Program-made: the position numbers and the translations under genes
Part shown: positions 1 through 12,748 of the stretch, one piece after another
Layout of the letters: each line of letters starts with the position of its first letter
Numbering within the stretch: position 1 is the first letter of the stretch
Notes under the pieces: model-generated
Databases searched by the model: none
Told to the model about the DNA's origin: nothing
Seen by the model: only the letters and a program-made list of their open reading frames with translations
DNA from: Panagrolaimus kolymaensis
Lineage: Eukaryota; Nematoda; Chromadorea; Rhabditida; Panagrolaimidae
Assembly: GCA_028622995.1 (NCBI GenBank)
Contig: JAJQJQ010000002.1
Span: forward strand, 372,001-436,000
DNA: 64,000 nt
Direction: 5' to 3'

Positions 1-3000
1 GAAGAAAAAGGTAAAAACAAAGTAAAACTTTTAAAAAAATGCAATAAAAATGTTTGATACAAAATAAATTGAACATTAGCAATAAAAGTAAATGAATTTT
101 CCAAGAAATATTATTACCAAGAATTTCAAAGTACATACATATAAAGAAAGGGGAGTTCTTTTTGAGTGAGAGTTTTGGTTAGCTTGGGAAGAAAAAAAAA
201 TAACACTTGTTGCAAAAGATTTTCAAAATATGGAACCATACTGAAGGAAATAGTCCGCAAAAAACCAGACAGCAACGAAAAAAATAGCCAAAAACTTTAG
301 AAAAAAAAGGTTTAACAAAGATAACAAACTTTGCATAAATTTAAAATCATTTTATTATTTTGTTTATCAATGATTATAAAAAAAAATTTGTAGAAAGTAG
401 GTAGTTGGCTTTTGAATGGCTTCCTTCCAAAATAAAAAACGTAAAACACAATTAGATAAATATAAACGCATTAACACGAAAATGAAAACTTGTTTGTTTA
501 CGCTTTTAATAATTATTAAAGTTCCAAAACTTAGAAATAAACTGTTTGTCCTATGGATTTATTTAATTTATTTTGCGCCATGATTCCGTGTAATTTAATA
601 AAAATAATAAATTTCGAACACAAACTTTATCACTCTTCTTTTCTTTAATTTCAAAACATCAGCCCAAAAAACATAAAAATAAAATCTAAATATAAGGGAA
701 AACACGCAACCAAAAACATTAAATTCCTCCGCGCAAAAACATACGCAAATTAAAGCTTAAACCTTTTTGATTAAAAGCCATAAAAGAAGAAAAAAGTGAA
801 AAAACATGCCTTCATGCAGGAGGCTCAACTCCAAAGTGACGAGAAGCCGAAGTAGCAAAGCATCCATATTTTTTTTTTCAAGCCACAAGCAACCAACCTT
901 TTTTTTTTGTTGCCTTCAATTTTTTAATGTGTCGGCCATTTAGTTTCCTCCCATTTTTTCTTCTTTATTTTCTTTTTGCCCTTGTTTTTTATTTTATTTT
1001 TTTTTACCAAACAAGTTAGCTAAGAACAACAAGGGCACCGAAACAGACAGACACCGTTGCTGCTTACTTTTTTTTCTGTTAAAGGGCTTCGTATTTTTTT
1101 TATCTCACTAACTTTTTTGTTCTCGTCATTTTCCTCATATGTCGTTTCGAATATATTAAAACAAAAAAGAAAAGTGAAAATGAAAAAAAATGGTTGGTTG
1201 GTGGCAACAACTTTGCGCGCTTCGACGTCGCTGTTATATGTATGCTCGTAACTAACCATTTTTTTGAGAAAAAAAGGTGTTGTTGGCTACTTGATTGACT
1301 CATAAATTATAGAGAAAAGAAATACATCTGTTAAATGGTAAGGTAAAAGAAAAAAAAAATTGCTGGTAATTTTCATAGAAATTCTGTGAGGACATTTAAA
1401 AAAAACTTTTTTTTAAAAAGGAAGTGAAAATTAACGCTACCGTTGCCACACATGGGACGGGGACTTGCCATTATTTATAAAGTTTAAAACGTCCAAAAAA
1501 AGGAATAAACAGGAGAAGGAACAAACATTCTTCTTTTTTTTTTGAGAGTGAAAATGGAAGAAAAAAGATAAAAGAATTATTGAAGCAAGCGTAAAATTGC
1601 CAAAACCAAAATCACTGGAGCGAATTGAAATGGTTTAAAAAATAGCAAAGTCTGGGAGGAAATATAATTTGTTGATTTTTGACAAAACTTGCTTCAAAGC
1701 ATAACAGATAATAATAAAAAAAAGTAAGTTATCTGTCTAAAGTATGATGATTGTAAATTTCTTCTTGGCACACATATTTTTTTCTTCGCCTCTTCCTCCC
1801 GATTGAAGTCAGTTTGTTATAAAATTTCATCAGATGGTAAATTTTTTACTAAAGCTATCATCAAATGTAGCTTCGGCCGCAAAAATGGCTATGTTATTTT
1901 TCTCCATTTAAAACTCTTTATTTTACCGTTCAAGGTTATATAGAAAAAAATTGGCTCAAAGCACCCTAGGGAAGCATATAAAAAAATTACTAAAAACAAA
2001 TTCAAATATTTTTGCAAACTAAAATATTATTTTACTCAAAAAACTATAAAAAAAAAACATTCGCATTCTCTCACAATTTATTTTTATCAACAACAAAAAA
2101 ATTATTGCCTAAAAATTCTTTGAAAACTAAAATATAAAAACTCACACAACCTTACTTTTTTGTAAGCGTTCATTCTTCTTATTTTTTCAAAGTACCAAAG
2201 TGCAAAAGAAAGTTTTTATTTATCCAATAAATAATGAGGCGATCAAAGATTACAACAAAAAATAAAAGTAATAATTATTAATTAATAATATTTAAATGTA
2301 AAATCAATGAAAATGTTTTTTCATACTTAATTTTAGATAGCTGAACTAAAAAAAAATAAATGGGTGTGTAAAATAAATTTAATTAGGTTTTCAAAGTATC
2401 AAATATCTTTATGTATTTGGAAAATGTTTCATGATTTTTGACTTAAGGTTGCTTTGAAAGGCATAAACATTTTAAGCGGTTGCTAATTAGAGGAAAAATA
2501 AAATTTGCAAAACCAAAGAAAATTCCAAATTAGGTAATAGTCATCAAAAAATAAATAACGCGGTTCTTTTTTTATATCAAGACAAAAAACAGAGAAAAAA
2601 GTGGTGAAAATGTCTTCTTTTTTTATCATAGCTAACATAAGACACAAAAAATAGGCATAACATAATCGATACAAAAAGTATACATTTTTGTTAGAAAATG
2701 TTGAAAATTATTAATGAATTTTTATTTTAACATTTTCTTCGTCTTCGAATATTTTATGCTAACGTTTTTTTTGACATTCGCTTTCTTTCTTCTTTTTTTG
2801 CTGCTTTCTGCTGCTGATTTCAAAAGCGTTCAAAATTTTTTTTAATTAAAAAAGAACATGAAAAAAATGACCCCAAAAAACTTTATTCGTTCGTTCATTC
2901 GTTTTTAAAACTTAATTTCATAAATAAATAACGCCGCAGCTGAATGGACGACGAACAACAAAACTTTTTGTTTAACTGAAACTCATAATTTCAAGCACAG

Positions 3001-4121
3001 AGAATTTCGTTTTACGCTTTCCTGGAAATAGCTTGCATTAAATAAATGTTTTTTAACGACAACAATCGAGCAAACTTACATTTATTAAAAAAAGTTGGAA
3101 ATATCCTTTAAAGCTGCTTTTAATTAATAATTTTAAAAATGGAGCATTAATTGAAGCGGTAAATGTTTCTTCTTTTACCCTTTTTTAATGTTTTATTTTG
3201 TAATTAAGAAAATTTTTAATATTTATGCCTCTTTTTTTTGTTGAAAGTTCTCTAATGTTCGCATTTAACACGCACGCTACTTTGCACATTTTTAATTTTA
3301 GCAAAGAACGATTAACGAAAACGAATAAATTTTGTAATGAAAAAAATACTTTTAAAAATAACATGGCAATCATCGGAATTTCTTCATTTTTCTAATCAAG
3401 TTTCATGCCGAAAGCTTTGTCTTGCCACAAAATTAATGATGACAAGCTTGAATGATAAGATAAAGTTGGACGATGAATTTGTAATTGTTTTCTATTGGAA
3501 TATAAAAGTTATTAACAAACAAGGCTTTTCTTATATGCCAATCTGCTTCTATCAAACTTTTCTACGATACAATATTTAGTTTTTATTTATACCATCAATT
3601 TTTGCCGAATAATTCGGCGCCAGAAGCAAAAATTTCGTTAAAATTTTACATCAAATATTGAATCATCACATATTGATTTTGTTCCCTCGAAAAAGAAATC
3701 CACCTTTTAAAATATGGCAGCTGCAGGTTGATGCTTTGAAACATTTCCATCGAATTCATTTTCTTTGCTCCATTTTTTTCTTTCACAGTTTCGAATGTGT
3801 CTTCACGAATAGGAATTAACGTCTATTTATTATGATTTTATACATACAATAAAGTTAATGATAAGCAATAACAATTCAGAAATTAGATATTTTTTAGCTA
3901 AAAAAAATTCTATTTTTCAGTAAAAAAAAAAGAATGGAAAAAAAGTGTTACTTCTTTCGTTGCCTGCTTCCCGTCAGCTTACTCCCTCATTCTTTTTCTT
4001 TTTTGAAATTTTTCAACCATTCTAAAAAACTCGGTGTTTATGAATCATTCAATCGAAAACAATTCATTTTTCATCGTTGTTGCTTTCATTTGGATTTCAA
4101 ATTCAAACTGAAGAAAGAAAA
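1..4121. other. Gene-free AT-rich flank
   Basis: I see no convincing coding exon, RNA gene or structured repeat in the first 3.5 kb. Open frames here are short, low in complexity and made mostly of Phe, Lys, Ser and Asn codons, as A/T runs produce by chance. The right-hand part (about 3595-3770) holds one copy of a degenerate repeat listed separately. The last few hundred bases are the 5' flank of the MPDU1-like gene. Confidence 0.6.
3595..3770 (+). repeat. Degenerate dispersed repeat, copy 1
   Basis: This stretch aligns by eye with 5545-5700 on the other side of the MPDU1-like gene. Shared words in the same order are ACATCAAATATTG, AAGAAATCCACCTTTTAA, a TGGC-CTGCA-ATGATGCTT block and a final ATC-AATTCAT block, with substitutions and small indels between them. 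Neither copy keeps a long open frame. Origin unknown; it may be a decayed mobile element or a duplicated gene fragment. Confidence 0.55.
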
Positions 4122-5019
4122 ATGGATGACACAATCAAATTTAAATTTTTTGAATTGGTTCAATTCGTCTATCCTAAAAATTGCTTTGAAGAGTTGGTTC
4201 TTAACTTAGACATTTTTCATCGTAAGGTTTTCTTTCGTTCTTTATTGTTTGATTCTAAACCTTTGATTTATTTTTTTAGAAGAATGTGTACCTCTCGTTG
4301 CTTCTCGTATCATTGGTCTTGCAATTACTGCTGGTGCTATGTTTTTATTTGTTCCACAAATTATCAAAATTCATCGTGCTAAATCTGCTGAAGGTGTTTC
4401 ACTTATTTCTATGATTCTTGGATTTATGGCTGCTTTAGGAACATGTGCTTATAGCTATGAAAAACAATTTGTTGTAAGTCAATATGGTGAATCAATATTT
4501 GTTGCAATTCAAGAAGCGATCATTATCATGCAAATCCTGCACTTTTCTGATTATTCCGCGTATGCTTTGGGTTTCTTGGCAACTCTCTCGGCTCTTGTTT
4601 CTGCTATTGTGTTACATTATATCCCTTTGAATGTTTTGTATGTATTTCAAGCTGCTAGTATTCCAATTATTATCGCGTCAAAGGTTTTTGACTTTCTTGT
4701 TTATTGATACATGTTTGTCATATGCTGTTTTTAGGGAGCTCAAATTATTGAAAATTATCGCAATCAATCAACTGGTCAACTTGCATTCCTTACCGTTTGT
4801 TTTCAATTGGGTGGCTGTTTGGCAAGAATCTTCACATCTTTAACTGAAACTAATGATCTTCTTACTCTATTCGTTTATATTGCTGCATCAATTTTTAATG
4901 GAATAATTTTTGCTCAATTTTTCATATATTGGGGAAATGAAACTCCTAAACAAAAGGAAGAAACTAATGCAAAAACTGTTTTGTCAGTTGAATATCGACC
5001 TTACGATGAAATATACTAA
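4122..5019 (+). CDS. MPDU1: MPDU1-like PQ-loop membrane protein (dolichol-sugar utilisation)
   Basis: Three exons, 4122-4221, 4280-4683 and 4735-5019, join in phase to 262 residues (human MPDU1 is 247). The family is needed in the ER for use of mannose- and glucose-P-dolichol in N-glycan and GPI synthesis. The first PQ-loop is clear, with Pro59-Gln60 followed by a KSAEGVSL block. The second loop has the typical TGQL and GGCLARIFTS blocks, but its PQ is AQ (170-171), as in vertebrate MPDU1. Several hydrophobic segments span the rest, and the tail is polar. The start was chosen as the ATG at 4122 because earlier in-frame sequence is low in complexity. An AATAAA overlaps the stop codon region (5019-5024). 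The gene stands alone on its strand. Family assignment is firm; biochemical role is inferred from the family. Confidence 0.9.
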
Positions 5020-5833
5020 TAAATGTTTAATTGTCTTTGAATTGTATTTTGTGTGATTTTTGTATTTATTGTGTATGATTACTGTAGCTTATTTTTGTGC
5101 CTCAATTAGTATTAGCTTGATCAATGTTTTGGATTTTTGCGTGTATTCATCATTGAAGCAGCGTTGATGAGAGGTTGTTTGATTTGAGATGCTTTAAATT
5201 ATTGGTGGCTTTGGGGATGGGTTAAAAGGGTTTTTTTGAGGTAAAATTTTTCGACATGGTATGGCAGCATCTTTGGATCATGGCTTAAGGATTCATCAGT
5301 AAGATTTCGAATTAATGATGATTGGTTGATGTATCAAACGGAATCCATCACTGCTGCATGAGAAAGAGCATTAATTCACAGGAAAATGTGGACATGAGAT
5401 GGAAGAAATGGTGGTTTGATGATGAAGCTTTTCTTTCTCAGATTCCAATGCACCTATGTAAGCTTGCATTATTATTATAACTTCGAGAATGTGTTTTTGT
5501 GTGAAATGGTTATGAAATGCTTAAATCAAAAATCCTTGCAGAATAATTGCCCACCAAAAGCAACAATTTGGTTTACATCAAATATTGGACTCGCACATAA
5601 TGATATTGTTAAACGACTTCAACCAAGAAATCCACCTTTTAATGTGGCTGCAAGATGATGCTTCTAGGAAACAACTCTATCAAATTCATATTCCTAGTTT
5701 ATTTTTTGGTGGTACGAAAGTAAACGGTTTTTAGTTCCAATGCATTAGAATAAGTATAAATTTATTAATATTATTATTATTACATACATTTATAATCAAA
5801 ATAAAATGGTTCAAAAAGTAGCGGATTTTGACA
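5020..5833. other. Intergenic region between convergent genes
   Basis: Holds the 3' ends of the MPDU1-like gene (+) and of cysteine-rich gene A (-). A minus-strand AATAAA for gene A lies at 5760-5765. Copy 2 of the degenerate repeat occupies about 5545-5700. An open frame of 80 codons at 5416-5658 overlaps that repeat but has no supporting splice sites or family resemblance. Confidence 0.6.
5545..5700 (+). repeat. Degenerate dispersed repeat, copy 2
   Basis: Direct-orientation partner of the repeat at 3595-3770, about 1.9 kb away. The two copies bracket the MPDU1-like gene. They share four short conserved words in the same order with roughly similar spacing. Identity is too low to date or classify by eye. 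Confidence 0.55.
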
Positions 5834-7528
5834 TTAATAGCGACCAAACATCCATGCAAGAAGAATCATACCACCAATGGTTAAAGCGCCGATCTTTGTT
5901 TCATCTTTGCTCGGATTGCATGTTCCATAAGAGAATGAAGGCAAAGCAGGTTTGTATTTGATAGCGAGCTGAAACAATACAAGTTAAAAAAAGTAAAGTT
6001 TTTAAGAAAATAAACTAACATCTTTAATTTGTGGAAATGAACACATATGAGATTTGCAGGCTACAAAGAAATTATCTTTGTTGTGGTATTCGATTCCGTT
6101 TTGGTTGTTCCCCTTTTGACATATATTTGAATCACCTTTGCAACCAAGCCCATTATAAGATACACCATCTTTAAAGCAAGCCCAAGCAGCACATTCATCA
6201 CATTCGCCATGGCTCATATTGCCTAGAATATGAAACTAATGAGTAAAGGATAATATAAAAATAACTAACCTCCAAAATAGCCTTTCTTGGTTATGCAGTT
6301 TATGGCCTTTTCACATCGCAATGCTTTGGGGTTACATTCTCCAACAAGATTGTAAGCTTCTTTTGAGAAAGTTCCATTTTCTTTCATCATGAACTAAAAA
6401 GAAAAATATGCAATTAAATAAGATGAATAAAAAAACAAACTTTTAATAATTTGTCAGAGGCGCATTTGTCCGAATTATTACAGGAAACAAACCAACTTGA
6501 GTCTTCATATTTTTCTGATTCATTTTGGTTGTTTTCAACTTTACAGATGTTGTTATCACCTTTGCAGCCATAGCCCGTATACAATGTATTGTTGAGAATA
6601 CAGCTCCAACCAGCACATTCTTCACAATGAACGACAGACAGAATACCTAAATATGTTTTGTAAAAAAAAGTCAACAAAATAAAAGGTTATACCAGCTTGA
6701 GAAGTGTTTCTTTCACATGAATTTTGTTTTTGACACATCAAAGGAGCTTTCTTACTTCTGGAATGTGTTGGATCACAATGATCTTTAGTCAATGCAGAAA
6801 GTTGTTGAGGATCACGATCAAGAGCTTTTTTCTTCTAAAAAATAAGGTTAATAAAGAAAAACAAGTAATGTATTTCTTCTTTACCACTATATATTTTTGC
6901 TCTTCTTAATAAAGAGTAAAATCCATAGAAATCAACTATACATTTCTTAATTTTTCGAAGTTTTAAGAAGTCGAATAGTTACAGTAAATTTTCAATCAAA
7001 TTCTATCACAAACTTTGTTTTTTGACAGCAGAATTGAAATTCAATCCTTTTGCCTTTTCATTGTTTAAGTATGCTAACCTAATTTTCTATTATGCATTTC
7101 ACACTAAACTACGCATAGTAACACTATTTAAAAATGAAAACTAACCTTATAAAGTAGAGCAACAGCACAATCTGATTTTGAATCACAACAGACAAAGAAG
7201 CTTATACCATCATCAAGTTTAGATACATTTTGGTTGTTTCCAATTTTACAAATGTTATCATCACCATTGCATCCCGATCCATAATAATATATGTTATCAT
7301 AATAACAGCCCCATGCAGAACATTCATGACATTCAACGACCGTTTCTTTACCTAAAAATTGTTGCTTTTAAAGTATAAATAAAAAAGTAAAAAATGTTTA
7401 CTTGATGTATCTTCAACTCTATTTTTGCACCCATCAACCTTTACACATTGAAATGCATCAGAACATGGAATAACAACGATGAGAAGAGCAGCGAATGCGA
7501 CGACCAATGAAGAGACGATGACTTTCAT
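5834..7528 (-). CDS. Secreted cysteine-rich three-module protein (gene A), likely GPI-anchored
   Basis: Seven exons (7402-7528, 7146-7351, 6693-6834, 6441-6646, 6270-6393, 6020-6222, 5834-5968) join in phase to 380 residues. I do not recognise the family. An N-terminal signal peptide (first about 24 residues) is followed by three copies of a module. Each module is a linker exon with a few Cys, then a core exon of 203-206 nt with CxxCxxxWxC, then GxGC, GDxNIC and NNQN motifs and a (F/V)xxC...C ending. About ten Cys fall in each full repeat. The extreme C terminus is hydrophobic (TKIGALTIGGMILLAWMF) and ends almost at once, as in GPI-anchor signals. The start is the ATG at 7528; longer upstream frame is Arg-rich and not conserved with the paralogue as protein. 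Gene B at 8465-9675 is a tandem paralogue. Cys-rich nematode modules such as the ET module, or Ly6-type folds, are possible relatives, but I cannot assign either. Confidence 0.8.
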
Positions 7529-8464
7529 TTTTCTTTTTTGACGACGACGAAAATCAAGCGAGCAAGAACAAGCGAAAAACGACCGATCAGCGAAAGAGGA
7601 AAACTCCAAGAATGAAAGATTTTACAAAAAATGATTTCTTATATAGGCAAACGAAGGCGCTTCTTTTTCGCTCTTTGTTTCATTTTGATAAAATTTGCAT
7701 ACTTTTGTGTGGAGCTTTTTGCTTTCTTTTCAAAAGAATTTTTCGTTTTAATTCTGCATTTATAATACTTTTGCGTATTATTTTGTTGTATTTTTATACC
7801 CTTAGATATCGTATCTCGTAACAGCATTTTCGATACTCCAAAAATCATAAGAGTCCTCTCCCTGTTGCAGATTAAAGCCACTTTATTATTATTATTTGTC
7901 TATTAATTGTATTTTAAGCATTGTTGAAGAGTTATAAACAGAGAAATTTCCAACTAAGGAACTTTGTACCTTTAACTTTTATTTTACATTAGACAAGTTA
8001 GCTCGATTTTGAGAAATAAGTGGGCTTACAATCATTTTTATTGGTCTTTATTACATGAGATACACAATAGACAAAGGAAAATCATAATCGGAATGATTGG
8101 AGAATTGTGAGGGTGGTAAGAGTTTGTGTAAAAACTGTAGACAGCTACTTTTTATGGTGTTGGAGAAGCCAGATGGGTTGCTACAGAAGATGGTTATGTA
8201 TGCGTTGTGAATTGTTGTAAATCTTGCCTAACGAGGGGCACATGAATCTCATTCTTTACACTATCAAGATAAATACTTTTTTGAACTACTTATGTATTTT
8301 CGATTATGATGCAACGCCACAATTGTTATGATTTCTAATTATTTTCTGAGTTTGTACATATTATAATTCACTAAAATATTTTAAAAGATTATAGAAAAAA
8401 TAAGAGTTTATTTATCATTTATTATTATTGCGAGTACAATAAAAATGAAAGCATTCAACTTTAT
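7529..8464. other. Intergenic region between the cysteine-rich paralogues
   Basis: Contains the 5' flank of gene A and the 3' flank of gene B. The 5' flank just before each start codon is similar between the two genes (an RRQKRKM-like reading in one frame, rich in GTCGTC and TTTTCG), so the duplication included the leader. A stretch near 8090-8230 is slightly richer in G. No further gene seen. Confidence 0.6.
7638..7645 (-). promoter_or_regulatory. Possible TATA box of cysteine-rich gene A
   Basis: The minus strand reads TATATAAG about 110 nt upstream of the gene A start codon. In such AT-rich DNA a match this short can arise by chance. Confidence 0.35.
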
Positions 8465-9675
8465 TCAAAAGCCAGTAAAAACACATCCAAAAAGAACCAT
8501 TGCAGCGATTTTCAAAACACAACCAGTTTTTGCTTCATTTTTGTTGGAATAAGTCGTTGTTGTTTTACCAGAGATTTGATTAGGATGAGGAAGTCGATTG
8601 TTATTAGGAAGTTGCTTAGAAGTGCTTTCATGATCGTATTTTAAACCGTAGTGGTTGCAATCTCCAACGTGATTGTAAACCTCTTTGGAGAAAGTTCCAT
8701 TTTTTTTCATCATGAACTAAAAAGAAAACAATGATTCGTAAAAAAAAAGAGTGAAAACAAACTTTTGATAATTTACCAGAGGCGCATCTATCAAAATTAT
8801 TACAGGAAACAAACCAACTGGAGTCTTCATATTTTTCTGATTCATTTTGGTTGTTTCCAACTTTACAGATGTTGTTGTCACCTTTGCAGCCATAGCCCGT
8901 ATACAATGTGTTGTTGATAATACAGCTCCAACCAGCACATTCATCACAATCTATGCCCTGCGGAACCATATCATCTAAAATATTTATTATTTGAAAAACG
9001 AAATTATAAATATTTACCTGCTTTATAAGATTTTGTTTCACATGTATTTTGCTTTTCACATATAAAAGCACCATTTTTGCTTCTGTTTTGTAGTGGATCA
9101 CAATAGGCATCTGATAAATTAATAATAGGATTTTCTCGATATTGTCGTATCTTCTAAAATAAATTTTCATCAAAAAGAAAAGTAATGTGTGGTTAATATA
9201 CTTTTGACTTTTAATACATTATTAACCCTCTAGTTTTTTTAAACCCCTGACACATAAGTATCGGATAAATATATTTCAAAATAAAAACAAACCTCGTAAA
9301 GTAAATCTAAAGCACAATTTGAATCATTATTACAAGAGAAAAAGAGACTTAGTCCATCAATGTATTCAGGTACATTTTGATTATTTCCGATTTTACAAAT
9401 ATTATCACCATCATTGCATCCCGAACCATAATAAAATATGTTATCATAATAACATCCCCAAGCAGCACATTCACTACAATCAACAAATCGCGACAAAGCT
9501 AAAAATAATTTTTAGTTACAAAAAAAAATACAAAAATATTACGATCATCCATATTATCTTTATTTTTATTTATACACCCATCAGCCTTGTAACATTCAAT
9601 TGCATCAGAAGATGGAATAACAACGATGAAAAGAGCAGCGAATGCGACGACCAATGAAGAGACACTGACTTTCAT
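8465..9675 (-). CDS. Secreted cysteine-rich two-module protein (gene B), paralogue of gene A
   Basis: Five exons (9543-9675, 9293-9498, 9018-9153, 8763-8974, 8465-8716) join in phase to 312 residues. The signal peptide is nearly identical to that of gene A. Exons 2 and 4 each encode one cysteine-rich core (CSECAAWGC and CDECAGWSC, GDNNIC, NNQN). Exon 3 is a linker with three Cys. The cumulative coding length at the end of exon 3 is 475 nt, exactly as in gene A. The last exon replaces the third module of gene A with a polar Asn/Thr/Ser stretch and a short hydrophobic C terminus (KIAAMVLFGCVFTGF), again suggesting a GPI signal. The exon 4 core is almost identical to exon 4 of gene A, much closer than the exon 2 cores, which suggests recent exon-level conversion or duplication. 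Function unknown. Confidence 0.8.
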
Positions 9676-11150
9676 TTTTCTTTTTTGACGACGACAAAGA
9701 TCCAGCGAGAAAGCAAGCGAACAACGACCGATCAACGAAAGAGAAAAATGCAATGAATGAAAGATTTTACAAAAATGATTTGATTTTTGACAAACTAAAA
9801 AAACAAACTTACTGTTTTTTTACTCATAGAATCATTTTTCCTAATTAAAAAATGCACTTTTTTAATTTTAATTTCACCCGTCAACATTTCAAAAGCTTTA
9901 AATTTTTCGATTTCTAGACTAAACATTTTGTTTGATAAAGAAAGTTTTGACGTTTTTATTACATATATATAAGTATGCTAAAAAAAATTAAGTTTTGGCC
10001 TAAATGCATTATATCTTTGTATGTTATACTCTTATTTTTGTAAATCCTTAATTTATATATACATATATTTTGCTTGCTACTATTTAAACTTTAAGCTTTG
10101 TATTACAAAATACGACTTTCTGGACATGGATAAATAAAATCCTTTCTAAAAAAGAAAAAGAATGGAAGAAAACATTTTCTCATTTTTATAAGCATTATCA
10201 AAATAACTTTCAATTTCAACTAACAATAATAAATGTAATGGTTTTTATCAGGAGATTACTTTTTTGCGTTTTTTAAAACTCTTGCATCATATTTAAAAAG
10301 TTTTTGTATTTTAAAAGAGTTTTATGGAGATCACAAAATAAATTATGGATTTTTCTTTCATTTTCAAAACTCGTAAAGCATTCTCTTTGAATGTTGGCCT
10401 TAAAGTTTTTTTGATAGTTGTTATGCTCATTTATTCTTTACTTGGCCTTTACAATTAAGGCAGCATAATTTTTTTATAATGTCATACTCATTGTTGAAAT
10501 AAAAAGGCGCAATGAATTTTCGAAGGAAAATATAATAAAATTTTGGATTGCTTTTATTGAAATTGAACGAAAGACATTTGAATTTAAAGACAGTAAAGAA
10601 GTTTATTATCATCGGTTTTTTGTTTTATAATTCAGGCTTAGAAAAATAAAAATTTTAACAATTTTTACACACCCCTTTTTAATCCACGTTTTTTTGGAAT
10701 CTATGGTCATAAAAAATATGTTTATTATTTCTTTAATTAAATTGTAGGAGGTGGCTTTTCATTTCGTTATTTTATCGAATCATAAAATGGAATATTTTCC
10801 TTTCAACAAAGAACTAATTTCTATTCAAAGTTGATCTTGCTAGCAAAAAAAGAATAAGAAAATTTAAACAAACAAAAAAACATAACCGTAATCAATAATG
10901 AAGTAAGTATGCATTAAAAAAATACAACAGACACAAAATGGCAAGAATAAGAAATTAAAAAAAAAAAGGAATTTGGCACAGGAATTTCAATTGCAAGACA
11001 AAAGATAAATAGATCATCACCGAGCGAATAAGAATTAAAGCTTCCTAATATCATTTTTAAACTTTAAAAGAAAATTACTTTGTGACTAGATTGATTTAAA
11101 AAAATAGAAAGACTTATTACAAAATTAGAAAATAAAGAGAATTGCAAATA
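9676..11150. other. Intergenic region, nothing recognised
   Basis: AT-rich DNA between the start of gene B and the 3' end of the DRAM-like gene. Only short random open frames are present. No RNA gene, inverted repeat or tandem array was seen. Confidence 0.6.
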
Positions 11151-12748
11151 TTAGAATTTTACACTTTGCAATGACTCCTCAAAAGCTGATTTTCTGGCTG
11201 GATTAACAAAATCTGCGGCATCAAGACCAACCGGCATATCTGCATCTCGATCAGAAAAGAGATTAATTTCTTTAAGATTTCGATAATCTTCATTCATATC
11301 AAGTTTAAAAACCGCTGATTTTTCTGATGGAAATGTTTTAGGTTTTGATGGAAACCCCAAACAACAAGTTGTAACACTTTTATCACTTTCAATTGAAATG
11401 GCTGATTCAGAGGATGAAGGTGCTTCACCATAATAAGCAATGAGGCGAAGCTTAGGAGCATGGCAATAAGCGTGACGAAGTTCAATTGCAAAACTAAGAA
11501 TATAAAGTTGGAAACAAATGGCTAAAATCCATTCAGAAAATGTTCCAATTACGTGTTCAGCAAAATTCTGAAACCAAAAAAACAATAATATTTATAACTA
11601 TAAATAATAATGGCTTACAGGTTCACTTCCAGTCCAATGATAAAGTCCACCATGAGTTCCTGGAGTAAAGTTATTAGGTTGACGGCCAAGAATGGGACCA
11701 AAAATAATCACTGAAAGTGTAAAAGATTTTTAATTTTGTCATTCATTTTTATTTATTTTTATTTATTGGACTTTTTAATTTGCTTCCTCCAAAATTTTAT
11801 CTAAAGACAGAATATGAGAATACCCAAACTTTTTACATCAAGAATCTTTCCAGTTTTGGAACTCTTTTTTCTCTTCATTAATTTCTTTTAAAAATAAATG
11901 CTTACTTGAAAAGAAGCAAATGGTCGAAATAATGCAAAGTATGGCTCGACAATGAGAAACTAAGGGTTTAGCAAGTTTTGGATTCATCATATAACTAAAC
12001 ACTGTTTGAGCCCATGAATAAATTAATCCACATCCGAATGCCATCAATGCTCCTGTATAATGAACATAAATTACGTTGCCTTCCTAAATTTTCTAATATC
12101 AAATTCATGTCCCAAAAATATGGTAACTAACTTGAAAATTAGCAACCATGCTAACACCAAATGCGGAAATATATCCAAGAATTAACAACGCGCAACTAAC
12201 ACTTCGCCATTTTCCTGTTTGATGATGATGATGCCAATAAAATTCAATTATTTGTCGATGACGAAGATATACCGTAAAACCAACTAAAAAAATAAACAAT
12301 GAAAATAAATAAATAAACAAAATAATTAAAAATTAACTAACGAAAAAGTGCAGCCAAATTAAGTAATTGTCCAAATATACAACTTTCAGGGGGCAATGTT
12401 CCGCTGTCACTAAAAAAACAAATAGTTTAAATTAATCATTGAAACTTAAGGGAGAAGGTAAAGAAACAAACCTTATGTATGGCCAAACTGCGCTGACATG
12501 TTTTAATGATACGGCAATTATGTAACTGAAATTAAATGAAAAAATTAAGAAATAATTCTGAGAAGTTTTGAAATTTTTAAATTTATTAAAAAAAATTGGC
12601 TTTTAATTGGGTTAAATTTTCAAGTTATTCAAAGAAGTCAGTAAAAGTGATCGGTATTTTGATTAATAAAAACTTACGATACTATAAAAGCTGATGAACT
12701 GAAGATAAAAGTTAAAAATGGAATAATCCATACTCTATCGAGCCCCAT
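11151..12748 (-). CDS. DRAM/TMEM150 (Frag1/DRAM/Sfk1) family membrane protein
   Basis: Seven exons (12678-12748, 12472-12525, 12342-12409, 12132-12283, 11906-12083, 11619-11710, 11151-11567) join in phase to 343 residues. Six hydrophobic segments are spread over residues about 7 to 235. Hallmarks of the family are present: an extracytoplasmic SDSGTLPPESC block, VYLRHRQI with a run of four His, a YTGALMAFGCGLIY block and a late AEHVIGTFSEWILA segment. Vertebrate DRAM1 and DRAM2 are lysosomal or autophagy-linked; TMEM150 members act at the plasma membrane with PI4-kinase. The roughly 110-residue polar C-terminal tail, with Ser- and Asp-rich stretches, is longer than in DRAM1 and resembles TMEM150-type tails. 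The start at 12748 is the ATG directly before the first hydrophobic helix. Which subfamily it belongs to cannot be settled here. Confidence 0.85.
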
